This document shows positions 8,625-17,672 of a stretch of 64,000 nt of DNA, piece after piece. Made by a program: the position numbers and the translations under genes. Under the pieces are notes generated by a model, which had not been told where the DNA came from, searched no databases, and worked only from the letters and a program-made list of their open reading frames with translations. Positions within the stretch are counted from its first letter, which is position 1; each line of letters starts with the position of its first letter. Origin of the DNA: Porphyromonadaceae bacterium UBA7555 (GTDB lineage: Bacteria; Bacteroidota; Bacteroidia; Bacteroidales; Muribaculaceae); the NCBI GenBank assembly GCA_002478045.1, contig DLLT01000031.1, positions 77,190 through 141,189 on the forward strand, in the 5' to 3' direction.

Positions 8625-9302
8625 ATGAACATAGCCATCATCGTAGCCATGACCAAGGAGCTGGAACTACTGCTCCCGCTGCTGCATAACGCCACGCGCA
8701 CCACTATCAACGATTACACCTACCATACCGGCACCATGGGTCGCCACGAGGTCACCGTAATGCAATGCGGTATAGGCAAGGTGAATGCCGCCGTGGGCAC
8801 ACTGACCCTCATTGACACATTCCACCCGGCCATTATCATCAATACGGGCGTGGCCGGCGGCACCGGACACGGGGCTTCCATAGGCGATGTCGTCATCGCC
8901 TCGGCCATAGCCTATCACGATGTATGGTGCGGGCCGGGTACTGTTCCGGGGCAGGCCGCCGGATGCCCATTGTACTTCGAGTCGCCGTTGACCCCGGGGA
9001 CAATAGATAGTATAGGATCGGACCTACGCCGCGGAGTTGTCGCTTCGGGCGATATCTTTGTATCGCGACCCGAAGAGGTGCAGCACATCCTTGAAGTCAT
9101 TCCCGAGGCTGTGGCCGTAGACATGGAATCCGGCGCCATCGCCCAGGTCTGTTATCTGAAAAACGTACCCTTTGTATGTATGCGCGTCATCAGCGACACC
9201 CCGGGCGCGACACACGACAATATCGCTCAATACGAGAATTTTTGGGAAGACGCTCCGCGCCACACCTTCGAGGTGTTGCACCGTTTGATCGAAGTACTCT
9301 AA
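8625..9302 (+). CDS. mtnN: 5'-methylthioadenosine/S-adenosylhomocysteine nucleosidase
   Basis: 225 aa from the ATG at 8625 (an upstream in-frame ATG gives an unlike-family extension). It cleaves adenine from SAH and MTA, giving S-ribosylhomocysteine for LuxS. Family marks: MNIAIIVAMTKELELL at the N-terminus, the GVAGG loop, VDMESGAIAQVC (purine/ribose-binding MES) and RVISDTPG with the catalytic Asp. The next gene is luxS, 53 bp downstream, the enzyme of the following step. A futalosine hydrolase activity, seen in some relatives, cannot be excluded, but the luxS linkage favours SAH recycling. Confidence 0.92.
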   Translation: MNIAIIVAMTKELELLLPLLHNATRTTINDYTYHTGTMGRHEVTVMQCGIGKVNAAVGTLTLIDTFHPAIIINTGVAGGTGHGASIGDVVIASAIAYHDVWCGPGTVPGQAAGCPLYFESPLTPGTIDSIGSDLRRGVVASGDIFVSRPEEVQHILEVIPEAVAVDMESGAIAQVCYLKNVPFVCMRVISDTPGATHDNIAQYENFWEDAPRHTFEVLHRLIEVL

Positions 9303-9355
9303 GCGCCTTTGCGCTATACATTTTTACATCACACATAAAAAACAAGTATGTAACC

Positions 9356-9835
9356 ATGGATAAGATAGCCAGCTTTCGCATCAATCATTTGGTGTTGCAA
9401 CCGGGTATATACGTATCTCGTCGCGATGTCACGCCATCGGGTGACACCCTCACCACCTTCGACATCCGTATGACCGCCCCCAACCGCGAGCCGGCTGCCG
9501 ACCCGCGTGCGCTGCATACCATCGAGCACCTTGCCGCCACATGGCTGCGCAACAATGCCGAATGGCGTGACCGCGTGGTCTATTGGGGCCCTATGGGCTG
9601 CTGCACCGGCAGTTACCTCATCCTACAAGGCAACCTCGAGAGCAAGGATATCGTTCCGCTGATGCGCCAAATGTTTCGTTTCATCGCAACTTTCGAGGGA
9701 GACATCCCCGGAGCGACGGCACGCGACTGCGGCAATTACACTTTCAACGACCTTCCGGCAGCACGCGCCCTGGCCGAGCGCTTTTCCCGGACGCTGGAAC
9801 ACATCACAGCCGACCGTCTCACCTATCCCGAATGA
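9356..9835 (+). CDS. luxS: S-ribosylhomocysteine lyase (LuxS)
   Basis: 159 aa, the usual LuxS size. It splits S-ribosylhomocysteine into homocysteine and DPD, the precursor of autoinducer-2. The metal site is intact: HTIEHL supplies two His ligands and ARDCGNYTF the Cys ligand. GPMGCCTGSY carries the catalytic Cys (the usual second position Arg is here Cys). Start chosen at 9356, since MDKIASFRINH matches the family N-terminus. The stop overlaps the start of the next gene as ATGA, so translation is probably coupled. Confidence 0.96.
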   Translation: MDKIASFRINHLVLQPGIYVSRRDVTPSGDTLTTFDIRMTAPNREPAADPRALHTIEHLAATWLRNNAEWRDRVVYWGPMGCCTGSYLILQGNLESKDIVPLMRQMFRFIATFEGDIPGATARDCGNYTFNDLPAARALAERFSRTLEHITADRLTYPE

Positions 9836-10518
9836 AAGATCTCAAAGCCGTACGCGGCTACCGATACATATCCGAACTGGTGGCGCGCGGCGAGGACGAG
9901 ACCCAAGATTTCAAGCTCACAGTCAACGATGCACGCAAGATTGCCCGCACCGTTTCGGCCTTCGCCAACAACGCCGGCGGACACCTGCTTATCGGCGTCA
10001 AAGACAATGGGACCATAGCAGGAATACGCTCCGAGGAGGACATATTCGTAGTTGAGCAGGCAGCCCAATGCTATTGCGAACCGCCGCAGCCCGTGGACTT
10101 TGCCGCATATCGCGCCGGAGATGCCGACAGCGACCATCCCGGTGCCAAGGCCTCGGTGGTGATACGTGCATACATATCCCCGGCGGGCACTCGTCCGGTG
10201 ACAGTCATCGAAGCCGATGGCAAACGCCGAGCCTATTTCCGCGTGGCCGACGAAAACATCGCAGCCCATCCGCTGATGGCACGGGCATGGCGACGCGAAG
10301 CCGATAGTAGCGGCTGTCGCATATATTCGGTCGGCGATGCCGGCATACACGGTTCGATTATCGAAGCCGTTGGCGGCGGCGCCGATACGCCGTCAGCAAT
10401 AGCTCTGGCCATACACGCCTCGCAACGGAGCGCCAACGATGCCATCGTGGACCTACTCGTGGCCGGAGCGTTGCGATTTGTCTACGACGGCTCAACGTGG
10501 CGGCTGCGGTCCGTATAG
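9832..10518 (+). CDS. AlbA_2 (Schlafen-like) domain protein coupled to luxS
   Basis: 228 aa. It starts within the luxS stop codon (ATGA). Residues about 12-140 match the AlbA_2 or divergent AAA_4/Schlafen-like domain: EDETQDFK near the start, then AFANNAGGHLLIGVKDNG and a beta-hairpin ending YFRVADEN. Larger relatives carry a C-terminal ATPase-like or winged-helix domain; here only about 80 residues follow, so this is a short form. AlbA_2 proteins are mostly treated as nucleic-acid-binding regulators. The overlap with luxS suggests a link to AI-2 or SAM recycling, but no function is established. Confidence 0.75.
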   Translation: MKDLKAVRGYRYISELVARGEDETQDFKLTVNDARKIARTVSAFANNAGGHLLIGVKDNGTIAGIRSEEDIFVVEQAAQCYCEPPQPVDFAAYRAGDADSDHPGAKASVVIRAYISPAGTRPVTVIEADGKRRAYFRVADENIAAHPLMARAWRREADSSGCRIYSVGDAGIHGSIIEAVGGGADTPSAIALAIHASQRSANDAIVDLLVAGALRFVYDGSTWRLRSV

Positions 10519-10620
10519 CTCCTGATATTCGCGGACATTCGCGCCTCTTTCGCTAAATTTGCCGGTTTTTAATTCAGTTGTTTTTTCAGCCGACTTGGCG
10601 CAATAGTTCAATAATTTGCT

Positions 10621-10628
10621 TATATTTG
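10621..10628 (+). promoter_or_regulatory. -7 element for the LRR protein gene
   Basis: TATATTTG matches TAnnTTTG. The nearest TTG (10595-10597) is 23 nt upstream, longer than usual, so only the -7 box is called. The leader would be about 60 nt. Confidence 0.45.
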
Positions 10629-10693
10629 CACCAAGCAAAGGCTTATAGCAGAAAACAACGCAGTTATTCCGTACCACCTAAAGCACCATAGCA

Positions 10694-12772
10694 ATGAAAA
10701 AAACAGCTAAATTCATCCTCCTGTCACTCATGCTGACGACGACAGTTCCGGCAAAAGCGTTTACGTTCGAATATAACGGATTGAAATTCAAGACAAAAAC
10801 AGGCAATACATGCGAAGTCACAAAGTCAAGCGTTTCGGGTGATGTAGTCATTCCGGCAGAAGCAGTATGCGACGGTACGAAATACACCGTGGTCGCTATC
10901 GGAGACGGCGCTTTCACCAGCAGTATGAGTATGACATCCGTAACCATCCCTAACACGGTGACATCTATCGGGGTAAACGCCTTCACTTACTGTTACTTAC
11001 TGAAATCCCTAACTATCCCCAACTCGGTGACATCTATCGGGGCAAAAGCATTCTCCCTGTGTTCCAAGTTGCAGACTGTCAAGCTGTCCAATTCCTTGGT
11101 TACCATCGGAGAAAATGCTTTCAGCAGTTGCAAAAGCCTGACTGCCATCGAAATCCCCAACTCGGTGACGACTATCGGATCAAACGCTTTTTCTTACTGC
11201 TACGGGTTGGCGTCAGTGACCTTATCCAATTCGCTGACTACCATAGGCGCGAGTGCTTTTAACCAATGCTACGGGCTGACGTCCATAGAAATTCCAAGTT
11301 CTGTCACCACGATTGGCGACTATGCGTTTATGGAATGCCACGGGCTGACGTCCATATATCTCTCGCGCTCGCTGACATCCATCGGGGCAAACATTTTTGC
11401 CAATTGCTCGGCACTTGAGACCTTGGTGCTTGACCCTGAGAATAAGAAATATGACTCGCGAGACAATTGCAACGCGATTGTGGAAACGGCCACGAACAAG
11501 CTGGTGATAGGGTGCAAGCGCTCCACAATACCCAACACGATAACCGCCATCGGCAGCTCGGCATTCTCCGGCTGCACCGGGCTGACGGCCATAGAAATAC
11601 CCGGCTCGGTGACGTCTATCGGCAACTCGGTATTCTACGGCTGCACCGACCTGACGGCCATAGACATACCCGGCACGGTGACATACATCGGCAGCTCGGC
11701 ATTTTCCGATTCCGGACTGAAATCCATAACGATTCCCGAGGGAATAACCACAATCGGATTTGGAATGTTTGCTTATTGCTCCAGGCTGGCTTCTGTGACA
11801 CTCCCGAGCTCTGTAACCTCTATCGAAGCCAAGGCATTCGACCATTGCACAAGCCTGACCTCCATAGACATCCCCGGCACGGTGAAATCCATCGGCAACT
11901 CGGCATTCTACGGCTCCGGACTGACAAGTATAGATATCAACAACGTTACGGATATAGGCGACATGGCCTTTGAATACTGTGCCTACATGAAGTCTGCAAG
12001 CATTCTCAAGGCAAGAAGCGTACCCGAAAGCACATTCGAAAACTGTATCGCCCTCGAAAAACTCGTACTGCCATACGAATGGACATCAGATTTCAAGGTG
12101 GACTTTTCCACCCTGAGCGCCTTGGACACCCTTTATGTCGGCGAAAAGACCGCCACGATACCCGGTAAGGCATTCCATAAAAACACCAATCTCAACAACT
12201 TTTATAGCAACGCGACAGTCCCCCCGGCCTCCGGGGACATTTTAATATACTCGATGGGGCTACGGGGAACTCTTTACGTACCCAAAGGTTGTTTAGATGC
12301 CTACAAAAAGGTCGATGAATATTGCGGCTTCCGGAACTTCCAAGAGCTGCCTTACCAAGTGGCCATCGCTGACGAGGATGTGTCGGTAGACATCCGGGAA
12401 TCCGCCACCGTGTCCGCGTCAGTCACTCCGGCGGATGCCACCACCGCTCCGGTCAAATGGTACAGTCTTGACGAGGACATAGCGACCGTAACCACCGACG
12501 GCATCGTGACGGGCGTAGCAGAAGGCGAGGCGACACTCGTGGCATTCTGCGATGGCATAACAGCTGCCCTGAAAGTCGATGTCAAAAATTCTACCGCCAT
12601 CAATGACGTCACTGTGGACACCACGGCAGAAGACTGCCCATTCGACGTGTACAACCTGCAAGGCATCCGCGTAGCCACAGGCATAGACAAAACCAAGCTT
12701 TCGGCCGACCGCTTTGCACCCGGCATCTATATCCTCGTATCCGCAAAAAATTGTTTGAAGATAAAAATCTAA
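10694..12772 (+). CDS. BspA-like leucine-rich repeat surface protein
   Basis: 692 aa. The signal peptide is residues 1-22 (ends AKA). Residues about 60-480 hold many LRR_5 (BspA/Treponema pallidum type) repeats of about 23 residues with the pattern TSIGxxAFxxCxxLTxIxIPxSV; the repeats are visible in the DNA as a near-periodic unit of about 69 bp. A Big2-like domain follows (about 555-630; VKWYSLDEDIATVTTDGIVTG resembles the family core), then a type IX-like C-terminal domain with DVYNLQGIRVA and PGIYILVS. Such proteins are exported and often bind host matrix or other bacteria, but the ligand cannot be read from sequence. A membrane AraC-type regulator follows in the same direction. Confidence 0.88.
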   Translation: MKKTAKFILLSLMLTTTVPAKAFTFEYNGLKFKTKTGNTCEVTKSSVSGDVVIPAEAVCDGTKYTVVAIGDGAFTSSMSMTSVTIPNTVTSIGVNAFTYCYLLKSLTIPNSVTSIGAKAFSLCSKLQTVKLSNSLVTIGENAFSSCKSLTAIEIPNSVTTIGSNAFSYCYGLASVTLSNSLTTIGASAFNQCYGLTSIEIPSSVTTIGDYAFMECHGLTSIYLSRSLTSIGANIFANCSALETLVLDPENKKYDSRDNCNAIVETATNKLVIGCKRSTIPNTITAIGSSAFSGCTGLTAIEIPGSVTSIGNSVFYGCTDLTAIDIPGTVTYIGSSAFSDSGLKSITIPEGITTIGFGMFAYCSRLASVTLPSSVTSIEAKAFDHCTSLTSIDIPGTVKSIGNSAFYGSGLTSIDINNVTDIGDMAFEYCAYMKSASILKARSVPESTFENCIALEKLVLPYEWTSDFKVDFSTLSALDTLYVGEKTATIPGKAFHKNTNLNNFYSNATVPPASGDILIYSMGLRGTLYVPKGCLDAYKKVDEYCGFRNFQELPYQVAIADEDVSVDIRESATVSASVTPADATTAPVKWYSLDEDIATVTTDGIVTGVAEGEATLVAFCDGITAALKVDVKNSTAINDVTVDTTAEDCPFDVYNLQGIRVATGIDKTKLSADRFAPGIYILVSAKNCLKIKI

Positions 12773-12894
12773 GGGACTACACCCCGCGATCGATGGCCGC
12801 CTAAAAAGCAGTCACCCGCTTTGCTCTAATATTAGCCGCCGAATTCTCATAGTCTCAGACCTCGACAAGAATAACGCACATAGCATAATACACA

Positions 12895-14022
12895 ATGTCA
12901 TCATATATATACAGTTATTCACTATGTATTGCGCTGCCGTTGATGTTGTTCTTCGGCTTTTACTTCCTACTTGCCAAAACGCCGGAAAAAGCAATCTTCG
13001 GGAATTACTTGCGCTCACGGCGAATTATGGGAGCAGCTATATTGTCCCTCGCCGTCAATTACTCTGTGCACTTCTTTTTCGGCATAAGATTCAGGAATGC
13101 CGATGCCGCCATTATGCTGAATCTCTCCACATATTTTCTGTGCTACTGGCTTTTCAGTTCGGCACTCACCTCTCTGCTCGACCGTTTCTATATCACCCGA
13201 AAGCGGTTTAGGATACACATCTGCTTATGGATAGCGTATTCCGCGCTGTCGTGCATTGTATTGCTGTTTTTCCCGGAAGGTAAAATCGAAACCACGGCAG
13301 TGCTCGTTCTGGCAGCCGGCCTGATTGTCTACGGACTTGCCTTGACCAAAAAACTGCTTCACACCTATTATAGGGTGATACGTATTTTTAGGGAGACCCA
13401 TGCAGACGACCTCGGTGCTTATATCAAATGGCTTTCCGTATTCACCTACTGGGCCATCATCTTCGGAGTGGGCTGCGGGCTACTGACATTTCTGCCGGAC
13501 GAGTACATCTATGTCTGGGTTTTGTCTTCCGTGCCGTTTTACATTTACCTTTTCCTCTGCTATTTGAACTATATGCTGTTTTACGAGCAAGTGGAGAGTG
13601 CAATGGAAAGCGAAGTGACCTCGGAAGAGGATATATCACAAGACACACAGCCCGAGCTGCCGCAGAAGCAAGAGGCCCCGGCATACCACACTAAAATAAC
13701 GGAGAGAATACAAGACTGGATTGCTGCAGACGGCTTTGCCCGCTCCGGTCTCACCTTAAAGGATCTATCAGATATGCTTTACACCAACCGTACATACCTT
13801 TCTGAGTACATCAAGACGACATATGGGGAGTCTTTTCGCGATTGGATTACCGGACTTCGCATCGAGTATGCCAAACGGATACTCACTCAAAATCCGAAAC
13901 TGACGGTAACAGACATTTCCGAAAGATCGGGGTTTATCTCACCGAGTCATTTCACCAGATTATTCAAAGAGAGCACCGGCTGCACACCTGTCAAATGGCG
14001 AAAAAAAGAGCTCGAACAATAG
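12895..14022 (+). CDS. Membrane-anchored AraC-family regulator
   Basis: 375 aa. The N-terminal half has about six hydrophobic helices (residues about 5-230). An acidic, Gln/Pro-rich linker (about 235-265) leads to a C-terminal AraC/XylS domain (about 270-370) with two helix-turn-helix motifs: LTLKDLSDMLYTNRTYLSEYI and the closing signature RSGFISPSHFTRLFK. This layout is a Bacteroidetes type of one-component membrane sensor; the signal is unknown. It lies 122 bp after the LRR gene and may control it or neighbouring surface genes (inference). Confidence 0.85.
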   Translation: MSSYIYSYSLCIALPLMLFFGFYFLLAKTPEKAIFGNYLRSRRIMGAAILSLAVNYSVHFFFGIRFRNADAAIMLNLSTYFLCYWLFSSALTSLLDRFYITRKRFRIHICLWIAYSALSCIVLLFFPEGKIETTAVLVLAAGLIVYGLALTKKLLHTYYRVIRIFRETHADDLGAYIKWLSVFTYWAIIFGVGCGLLTFLPDEYIYVWVLSSVPFYIYLFLCYLNYMLFYEQVESAMESEVTSEEDISQDTQPELPQKQEAPAYHTKITERIQDWIAADGFARSGLTLKDLSDMLYTNRTYLSEYIKTTYGESFRDWITGLRIEYAKRILTQNPKLTVTDISERSGFISPSHFTRLFKESTGCTPVKWRKKELEQ

Positions 14023-14425
14023 GCCATATACGGCATAATCAATAGCCTGTACGACAAAAACAGCTCATACAAGAATTTCAGAAATATTCTAAATCAAAAA
14101 GATGAGTAATCTCGGCTTGACCCATAATCTCGACAATTAAGGCCGAATTTCGATGTTCGGAATTTGGCCTTGCGCCTATATCTAACTTATTTGTACGAAG
14201 AGATTCGGATTGAAAGTTGACAACTCGTATCATCCAAAGGCAGTCTGAACGTAAAAATCCGACACACAGCATCATTTAACGACTATGATGCCTATCACGC
14301 CCTTAATATGCCATATAATGCCGCCAAAAACGGCAAACGGAACAATATTCGAAGGCACAAACACTCCGTTTCAATTCAAAAGCGAAAGCAGAATCCGAAA
14401 AGCCAAACTTTTTTGCTTCCACATC
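14023..14425. other. Intergenic region after the AraC-type gene
   Basis: Holds the hairpin at 14139-14171. Otherwise AT-rich with no supportable gene; the only open frames are short and have no recognisable features. Confidence 0.5.
14139..14171 (+). terminator. Hairpin, possible terminator
   Basis: AAGGCCGAATT (14139-14149) pairs with AATTTGGCCTT (14161-14171), with one G-T wobble and an 11-nt loop. It lies 116 bp after the AraC-type gene. No U-run follows on either strand, so the role is uncertain. Confidence 0.4.
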
Positions 14426-14456
14426 TTGCATAGACGAGCATTAATGATTACCTTTG
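14426..14456 (+). promoter_or_regulatory. Promoter of the secreted protein gene at 14498
   Basis: TTG (14426-14428), 20 nt, TACCTTTG (14449-14456), giving a leader of about 35 nt. Confidence 0.7.
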
Positions 14457-14497
14457 CCTTCGACAACAAACAAACTGCATAAACAATAATTACGCTT

Positions 14498-16063
14498 ATG
14501 AAAAGACAAATTACTCTCTTTGTTCTGGCAATGGCAGCCGTTATGAGCGCCGGAGCCACGACCTTCACCAAGGTCACTTCGTCTTTCAATGTCGACAAAA
14601 AAGACACATCCAAGGCAGCTGCAGTAGTCGCCAAAGCTTCCGAAGAGCACAAATTCCCCACCGGAGAGTACAAGAGCCTCGGCAAAGGCCTGTATACCGA
14701 TGATATGCTTCTACCTCTGTTCAAATACGAGCCTATGACCTGGGAAGTCGAAATCCAACAGAGCGTCGAAGATCCCAACTTCTACCGCGTAATCTCGCCC
14801 TACGGCAAGGCATTCGCCGATGCGATGCTGGCCACCAATAATGTGCAACTAAAAGACACCGAATACGACAAAGACGGTACGACGAAACTAGACATTGATG
14901 CCACCGACCCCGACAACGTATACTTTGCCAAAACTATGATCGGCCTTGACTGGGGTTACGGTCAAGCATATATCGGCATACCTTCATCCCAAAAAGTTAC
15001 TTTCAAGGATGGTATTTTCTCCGCTCCGGCCAGAGGCGTTGCCGTAGGTGATGATGACGGCGCGGTTGCCATGAACACCAACCAAAAGTTCCGCATCGTG
15101 CTGCCCGGCGTCGAGGCCAAAGACTATACTATGACCCTCACGCTCGAATCACAATGTCTAAACAATCGCAAGGTCACAGGCACGCTCACCGTGGGAACAG
15201 ATATCGCCAAGGTCAAATATGCAGTCGTGCCCAACTACCAGGAAGACGAAGTGATGAGTGACTTGGCCGAAATAGCCGAAAGCGGATATGACTTTGCTCC
15301 GCGTGGAAGTTTCAGCTACGACATGTCTGAAGTAGGCAAAGAAACGCTCATACTTGTCGGCCTCAACCGCGATGGACAGCAGGTCGCATACGCATGGAGC
15401 ACATACTACTATCTTGATAACGACGACACCGCATGGACAAACTGCGGCACGGCTACGCTCAACGTGGGTTTTATAAAAACCCTCTTCAATACGGAAGATG
15501 AATCCCTAGAGGCCAACCTGCAACGCAATGTGCAAAATCCAAGGATAATACGACTTGTCGATCCATTCAAAAACAGCAAATATAATGGCTCGAACAAGCA
15601 TAATTGCGGTCTGCACCACTACATTACCATTAATGCCGTTGAGCCGAAATGCATATACGTACAAGAAGGGCCTGTAGGCCTTGACTACGGCTACGGTCTT
15701 ATCCGTCTCTGTTCCGCCGCCGAATATTACCTCGGAGCCGGATTCTCCTGGGAAGAAATCGTAGAATATGGGATCGGAGCCACACAGGACAAAGACAACG
15801 TCTTGACATTTCCCTCTGAATCGTTGCTTATTTCTATGTTCAACCATAGCAATGGAGAGTGGTTCTATGTCGAAAATGGGGACACGAGCATCAAATTGCC
15901 GGCAGACTTCGACCTGCTCGGCGTAAGTGACATCACCATCGATGACAACGCAGATGCGCCTGCACGAATATACAATCTCCAGGGCATCCCCGTAAGCAAT
16001 CCCGAAGCCGGACAAGTGTATATTGTCGTACGCGGCAATCGTTCCACCAAAGTCGTATTCTAA
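14498..16063 (+). CDS. Unknown secreted protein with type IX-like C-terminal domain
   Basis: 521 aa, not recognised. Residues 1-20 form a signal peptide (MKRQITLFVLAMAAVMSAGA). The body is beta-rich, with two similar segments carrying GLDWGYGQAYIGIP (about 149-162) and GLDYGYGLIRL (about 393-403), which suggests an internal duplication of about 240 residues; each follows a segment containing the pattern PNFYRVISPYGK or PRIIRLVDPFK. The last 35 residues, with ARIYNLQGIPV and VYIVVRGN, resemble a sorting domain. It is probably exported and surface attached. It has its own promoter and terminator, so it is a single-gene unit. Confidence 0.7.
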   Translation: MKRQITLFVLAMAAVMSAGATTFTKVTSSFNVDKKDTSKAAAVVAKASEEHKFPTGEYKSLGKGLYTDDMLLPLFKYEPMTWEVEIQQSVEDPNFYRVISPYGKAFADAMLATNNVQLKDTEYDKDGTTKLDIDATDPDNVYFAKTMIGLDWGYGQAYIGIPSSQKVTFKDGIFSAPARGVAVGDDDGAVAMNTNQKFRIVLPGVEAKDYTMTLTLESQCLNNRKVTGTLTVGTDIAKVKYAVVPNYQEDEVMSDLAEIAESGYDFAPRGSFSYDMSEVGKETLILVGLNRDGQQVAYAWSTYYYLDNDDTAWTNCGTATLNVGFIKTLFNTEDESLEANLQRNVQNPRIIRLVDPFKNSKYNGSNKHNCGLHHYITINAVEPKCIYVQEGPVGLDYGYGLIRLCSAAEYYLGAGFSWEEIVEYGIGATQDKDNVLTFPSESLLISMFNHSNGEWFYVENGDTSIKLPADFDLLGVSDITIDDNADAPARIYNLQGIPVSNPEAGQVYIVVRGNRSTKVVF

Positions 16064-16076
16064 CGACAGACATCAT

Positions 16077-16139
16077 CTCGGGAGTGTCCCGAGTTGATAC
16101 AAGCGAGGCCGATCCGATGCGGACCGGCCTCGCTTGTAT
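16077..16139 (+). terminator. Tandem hairpins between the secreted protein gene and tRNA-Arg
   Basis: Two perfect inverted repeats in a row: CTCGGGA/TCCCGAG (16077-16093) and ATACAAGCGAGGCCG (16097-16111) pairing with 16125-16139 over 15 bp. Neither strand has a U-run after the stem. They sit between convergent genes and could end transcription from both sides. Confidence 0.6.
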
Positions 16140-16163
16140 ACACAACATTATGCATCGTGTTTG

Positions 16164-16235
16164 TACCCCGAGGGAGAATCGAACTCCCATCAAAAGTTTA
16201 GGAAACTTCTATTCTATCCGTTGAACTATCGGGGC
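16164..16235 (-). tRNA. tRNA-Arg (anticodon CCT)
   Basis: A 72-nt minus-strand cloverleaf: acceptor GCCCCGA/TCGGGGT (G1-U72), anticodon loop TTCCTAA giving CCT, and T-loop TTCGATT. CCA is not encoded. It reads AGG codons. Confidence 0.92.
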
Positions 16236-16261
16236 GCTGATAAAGTATGCAAAAGTACTGC

Positions 16262-16771
16262 TTAAATCCGAGATAAGCAAACCATACGGTAGCGTATGCC
16301 GCTTTGGGCATCCTCGCTCCATACCGAAGCATCATCGAGATGCCACTGCGCCGAGTCCACTTCAGGGAAATATGTATCGGCATCCTCAAACGTGGCTCCT
16401 ATCTGCGTCAGATACAACCGTGATGCAAGAGGCATCGCCTGCCGATAAATCTCACCGCCTCCAATGATAAAAATCTCAGCATCAACATCTTCGGCACTGT
16501 CGGCACGCAGACGCCGTATGGCCTGCTCCAAGGATGGGAAAGTCTCTATACCTTCCGCATGGTAAGACAAATTGCGAGTCACCACAACATTGCGACGACC
16601 GGGCAATGCTCCGCCGGGCAGAGACTCAAACGTCTTGCGACCCATCACTACCGGATGCCCCATAGTCAAGCGGCGAAAATGGCGCATATCTTCCCGTATA
16701 TGACACACAAGGTCGCCATGGCGACCTATGGCACCGTCCGAAGCCACGGCTGCTATAATAGATATTGTCAT
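16262..16771 (-). CDS. folA: Dihydrofolate reductase
   Basis: 169 aa. It reduces dihydrofolate to tetrahydrofolate with NADPH, regenerating the cofactor used up by ThyA. Family marks are MTISIIAAVASDGAIGRHG at the N-terminus, the NADPH-binding VVMGRKTFESLP and IFIIGGGEIYRQ. It lies 13 bp downstream of thyA on the same strand, the usual functional pair. No resistance-type oddities stand out. Confidence 0.96.
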   Translation of the reverse strand: MTISIIAAVASDGAIGRHGDLVCHIREDMRHFRRLTMGHPVVMGRKTFESLPGGALPGRRNVVVTRNLSYHAEGIETFPSLEQAIRRLRADSAEDVDAEIFIIGGGEIYRQAMPLASRLYLTQIGATFEDADTYFPEVDSAQWHLDDASVWSEDAQSGIRYRMVCLSRI

Positions 16772-16784
16772 ACTTTACATACTT

Positions 16785-17579
16785 TTAGACAGATACCACA
16801 CCGGGGATATGAGGATACGGGTCATAATCCTCGAGGCGGAAGTCGTCATAATCGAAGCCAAAAATATCCTTGACGTCAGAGTTGAGAACCATACGCGGCA
16901 ATGGTCGCGGACTACGCGTCAATTGTAATTTAACCTGCTCGAAATGATTATGGTAGATGTGCGCATCGCCAAGCGTATGCACAAATTCGCCAACCTTCAG
17001 CCCTGTGACCTGAGCCATCATCATCAGTAGCAAAGCGTACGAGGCGATATTGAAAGGCACACCCAAGAAGGTGTCGGCACTGCGCTGGTACAGCTGCAGA
17101 CTCAGACGTCCGTTTGCTACATAAAATTGGAACAATGCGTGGCATGGCGGAAGAGCCATGTTGTCTATATCCGCCACATTCCATGCGCTGACAATGATAC
17201 GTCGGCTCTCGGGATTGTTGCGAATAGTATTCACCGCATTTGTTATTTGGTCGATAGCTCCGCCCTTGCCGTCAGGCCACGAGCGCCACTGATAGCCGTA
17301 GACATGGCCGAGGTCGCCGTTGGCATCCGCCCATTCGTTCCAAATGCGTACGCCGTGTTCCTGCAAGTAATGCACATTGGTATCGCCGCGCAAAAACCAC
17401 AGTAATTCGTATATTATCGATTTGAGGTGCAATTTCTTGGTGGTAAGTAGCGGGAAGCCTTCTGCAAGATCAAAACGCATCTGATGTCCGAACACCGAGC
17501 GCGTGCCCGTACCCGTACGGTCGTCGCGGTCAACACCGTCGCTCATAATCCTGTCCAGCAGTTCTAAGTATTGTTTCAT
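16785..17579 (-). CDS. thyA: Thymidylate synthase
   Basis: 264 aa, identical in length to the common bacterial form. It methylates dUMP to dTMP with methylene-tetrahydrofolate, releasing dihydrofolate for the next gene, folA. The catalytic Cys is in [13 protein letters not shown], the dUMP-binding Arg/Ser in [16 protein letters not shown], and the C-terminus [12 protein letters not shown] is close to the family end. A -7 box lies 26 bp upstream. Confidence 0.98.
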   Translation of the reverse strand: MKQYLELLDRIMSDGVDRDDRTGTGTRSVFGHQMRFDLAEGFPLLTTKKLHLKSIIYELLWFLRGDTNVHYLQEHGVRIWNEWADANGDLGHVYGYQWRSWPDGKGGAIDQITNAVNTIRNNPESRRIIVSAWNVADIDNMALPPCHALFQFYVANGRLSLQLYQRSADTFLGVPFNIASYALLLMMMAQVTGLKVGEFVHTLGDAHIYHNHFEQVKLQLTRSPRPLPRMVLNSDVKDIFGFDYDDFRLEDYDPYPHIPGVVSV

Positions 17580-17604
17580 TGGGTGTATTGATTGCTTTTC
17601 TATG

Positions 17605-17612
17605 CAAATTTA
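17605..17612 (-). promoter_or_regulatory. -7 element for thyA-folA
   Basis: Minus-strand TAAATTTG fits TAnnTTTG and lies 26 bp before the thyA ATG. No good -33 TTTG is seen at the expected distance. Confidence 0.45.
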
Positions 17613-17672
17613 CGCAATTTTTGCGAGAACTAACGCTGCGATACAATATGTGCGTCACGAACACGCACGACG

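Noticed and set aside
8202..8689. Frames translating the tRNA-Val genes (containing RLAQLVQSVCLTSRGSGVRIPQ)
   Set aside because: This is a well-known false protein made by reading through tRNA genes.
11222..11845. 207-aa open frame antisense to the LRR gene
   Set aside because: It only reflects the LRR repeat on the other strand; it shows the same periodicity and no start or family signs.
10900..11950. Possible CRISPR or satellite array due to regular repeats
   Set aside because: The repeats are coding (LRR units of about 69 bp), imperfect and without spacers.
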